Shown here piece after piece: positions 41,884-43,255 of a stretch of DNA of 43,255 bases. Location: assembly GCF_005503145.1 (NCBI RefSeq), contig NZ_SCNV01000066.1, forward strand, positions 1 through 43,255, given 5' to 3'. The position numbers and the translations under genes were made by a program. Below the pieces are notes generated by a model. That model saw nothing but the letters and a program-made list of their open reading frames with translations, made no database searches and was not told the DNA's origin. Positions within the stretch are counted from its first letter, which is position 1; every line of letters starts with the position of its first letter. The DNA is from Burkholderia sp. 4M9327F10. Its GTDB lineage: Bacteria > Pseudomonadota > Gammaproteobacteria > Burkholderiales > Burkholderiaceae.

Positions 41884-42696
41884 TCAGACCTTGTCGCCGA
41901 TCTTGAAGATGCGCACGAGCGGCGTCTTCGTCTGCGGACCGAACCAGCGGTTATAGATCTGCGCGGCCGAGCCGTCGGCTTCAAGTCCCTTCAGCGTGGT
42001 GTTGACGAAGGCCGTCAGGCGCGTCTCGCCCTTCGGGATGCCGACGCCCATATAGTCGTTGGAGATGGTGAACGGCGGGATTTCGTAATTCTGCTTGTCC
42101 GGCACGTTGGCGAGCAGGCCGACCAGCTTCGGACCGTCCTGGGTGATCGCCTGAACGTTGCCCGCACGCAAGGCCGCAAATGCGAACGGCGTGTCGTCAT
42201 ACGCGACAATGGTGGCCTGCGGGAATTTTTCGCGCAGCGTGATCTCGTTGGTGGTGCCCTTGTCGGCGCCCACGCGCAGACTATTGATCTGGTCAGGCGA
42301 CTTCAGCACGCCCTTCTTCGCAAGAAACTGCTGACCCGATGAAAAATAAGGAATACTAAAATCGACCTGCTTGGCGCGCTCGTCGGTGATGGTGAAATTG
42401 GCCAGCACCAGATCCACCTTGTTCGAGGTAAGGAACGGAATGCGGTTGGCCGGATTGGTGGGCTGCAGTTCGAGTTTCACGCCAAGCTTGTCGGCCAGCG
42501 CCTTCGCGTAGTCGACATCGAGGCCGACGATATGGTTGGTGGCAGGATCGACGAAGCCGAACGGCGGATTGCTGTCGAAGGTAGCGACGCGCAGCACGCC
42601 GGCTTTCTTGATGTCGTCGAGACGATCGGCGTGGGCGACGCCCGAGACCGTGAACATTAACCCCATCAACCATGCAGCGAGCGTTCTGGATTTCAT
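41884..42696 (-). CDS. periplasmic amino-acid-binding protein (family 3 SBP)
   Basis: A 270-residue periplasmic binding protein with a signal peptide (MKSRTLAAWLMGLMFTVSGV, cleavage after AHA at about residue 23). The family-3 signatures GVLRVATFDSNPPFGFVDPA and FTITDERAKQVDFSIPYFSS are present, as is the polar amino-acid pocket region around VGADKGTTNE. It delivers substrate to the two permeases encoded directly downstream. The frame runs further upstream, but GAAGG before the ATG at 42696 and the signal peptide set the start. Substrate may be glutamate or aspartate; specificity is not readable by eye. Confidence 0.9.
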   Translation of the reverse strand: MKSRTLAAWLMGLMFTVSGVAHADRLDDIKKAGVLRVATFDSNPPFGFVDPATNHIVGLDVDYAKALADKLGVKLELQPTNPANRIPFLTSNKVDLVLANFTITDERAKQVDFSIPYFSSGQQFLAKKGVLKSPDQINSLRVGADKGTTNEITLREKFPQATIVAYDDTPFAFAALRAGNVQAITQDGPKLVGLLANVPDKQNYEIPPFTISNDYMGVGIPKGETRLTAFVNTTLKGLEADGSAAQIYNRWFGPQTKTPLVRIFKIGDKV

Positions 42697-42971
42697 TTTT
42701 ATGGACCTTCTGGTACGAGTGTGTGTGGCAACCGGGCGGCTCGACCCGGCAATCTGGCAACTGAGTAAGCAAATAAGCGGCACCGTTCGAGCGATGCACG
42801 AACGCCACCATAGCAGCCGCGGCCCGCCGGCAGAACCAAGAAATGTTCCTGTAATAAGCGGCTTTTCTGCTAAGCAAGACAATGATTTGCAAAGACAGAT
42901 TCGTCGTTTGCCGTGGCGCCGGACGCTGACTAGCATCGAGGCTCCGCAGTCAGATCTTGAGGAGTGTTGCC

Positions 42972-43193
42972 ATGTCCGAGCGTGCCGCTTTCAAGCCACG
43001 GGTGATCGAACCGGTGGCCGTCAATCAACCCGATGGCCTTGGACTCGCGGTCGAGCTATGGCTGGCGCGGCCGGTCGACGGTATCGCCGGGCGCGCCGTG
43101 CAGATTCATTTGCGCGGCGATGCACGGATGGCACAGGCGGAGGCATTGCGCGACCTGCTGCATCAACTGGGCACGGATATCGTCGTGGCCTGA
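42972..43193 (+). CDS. small hypothetical protein
   Basis: A 73-residue protein starting MSERAAFKPRVIEP, with AGGAG eight bases before the ATG at 42972. It is compact and acidic/basic balanced, with no signal peptide or membrane segment, and ends LRDLLHQLGTDIVVA. I do not recognise a family. It is divergent from the ABC binding-protein gene, 275 bp away, and the window ends 62 bp after its stop, so its further context is unseen. Confidence 0.65.
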   Translation: MSERAAFKPRVIEPVAVNQPDGLGLAVELWLARPVDGIAGRAVQIHLRGDARMAQAEALRDLLHQLGTDIVVA

Positions 43194-43255
43194 CCTTGGC
43201 GCGGCGGCGCGCCTGCGCCGCCCGATTTTCACCGCATTCCCGCCCCCCTTACCCC

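Overview
The window is GC-rich (visibly well above 60%) with gene families typical of Burkholderiaceae: DUF2827, the DUF2844/DUF3443 pair, UPF0182, CbpA/CbpM and a YadA-type trimeric autotransporter with an extended signal peptide. A Paraburkholderia or Caballeronia-like chromosome or chromid fits best; the species cannot be named from this sequence. There are no rRNA or tRNA genes, CRISPR arrays, transposases or phage genes that I can see.

Layout. 1-5.2 kb: UPF0182 membrane protein, a small secreted protein and an aldehyde dehydrogenase closed by a strong terminator. 5.6-8.6 kb: a PotD-like binding protein translationally coupled to a membrane diguanylate cyclase. 8.7-11.2 kb: a MarR / isochorismatase-like / MFS cluster. 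11.3-13.0 kb: DUF4142 protein and a LysR regulator. 13.2-17.4 kb: two short aminoacyl-tRNA synthetase paralogues (Met and His type), each behind a candidate leader-peptide attenuator, with a thioredoxin and a formate/nitrite channel between them. The His-type gene needs a +1 frameshift at a His codon followed by UGA. 17.4-18.5 kb: DedA-rhodanese fusion.

18.8-31.8 kb is the centrepiece, one minus-strand array. A 2339-residue trimeric autotransporter adhesin with a Ser/Thr-rich repeat stalk is followed after 25 bp by three DUF2827 (GT-B-like) genes, a small DUF4019 secreted protein and a TPR protein with a heptosyltransferase-like C-terminal domain. Three of the junctions are ATGA overlaps or 20-25 bp gaps. 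I propose a dedicated adhesin glycosylation operon. Upstream lies an AT-rich intergenic region and a divergent EAL-domain protein with substituted catalytic residues.

33.4-43.3 kb: DUF3443 lipoprotein with coupled DUF2844 protein, CbpM/CbpA co-chaperones, an orphan CHASE-domain membrane protein, a quinone-oxidoreductase-like enzyme with divergent LysR regulator, and an amino-acid ABC transporter (binding protein and two permeases) with no ATPase gene in the window, then a small hypothetical gene.

All functions are read from sequence by eye; family names are from recognised motifs, not from searches.
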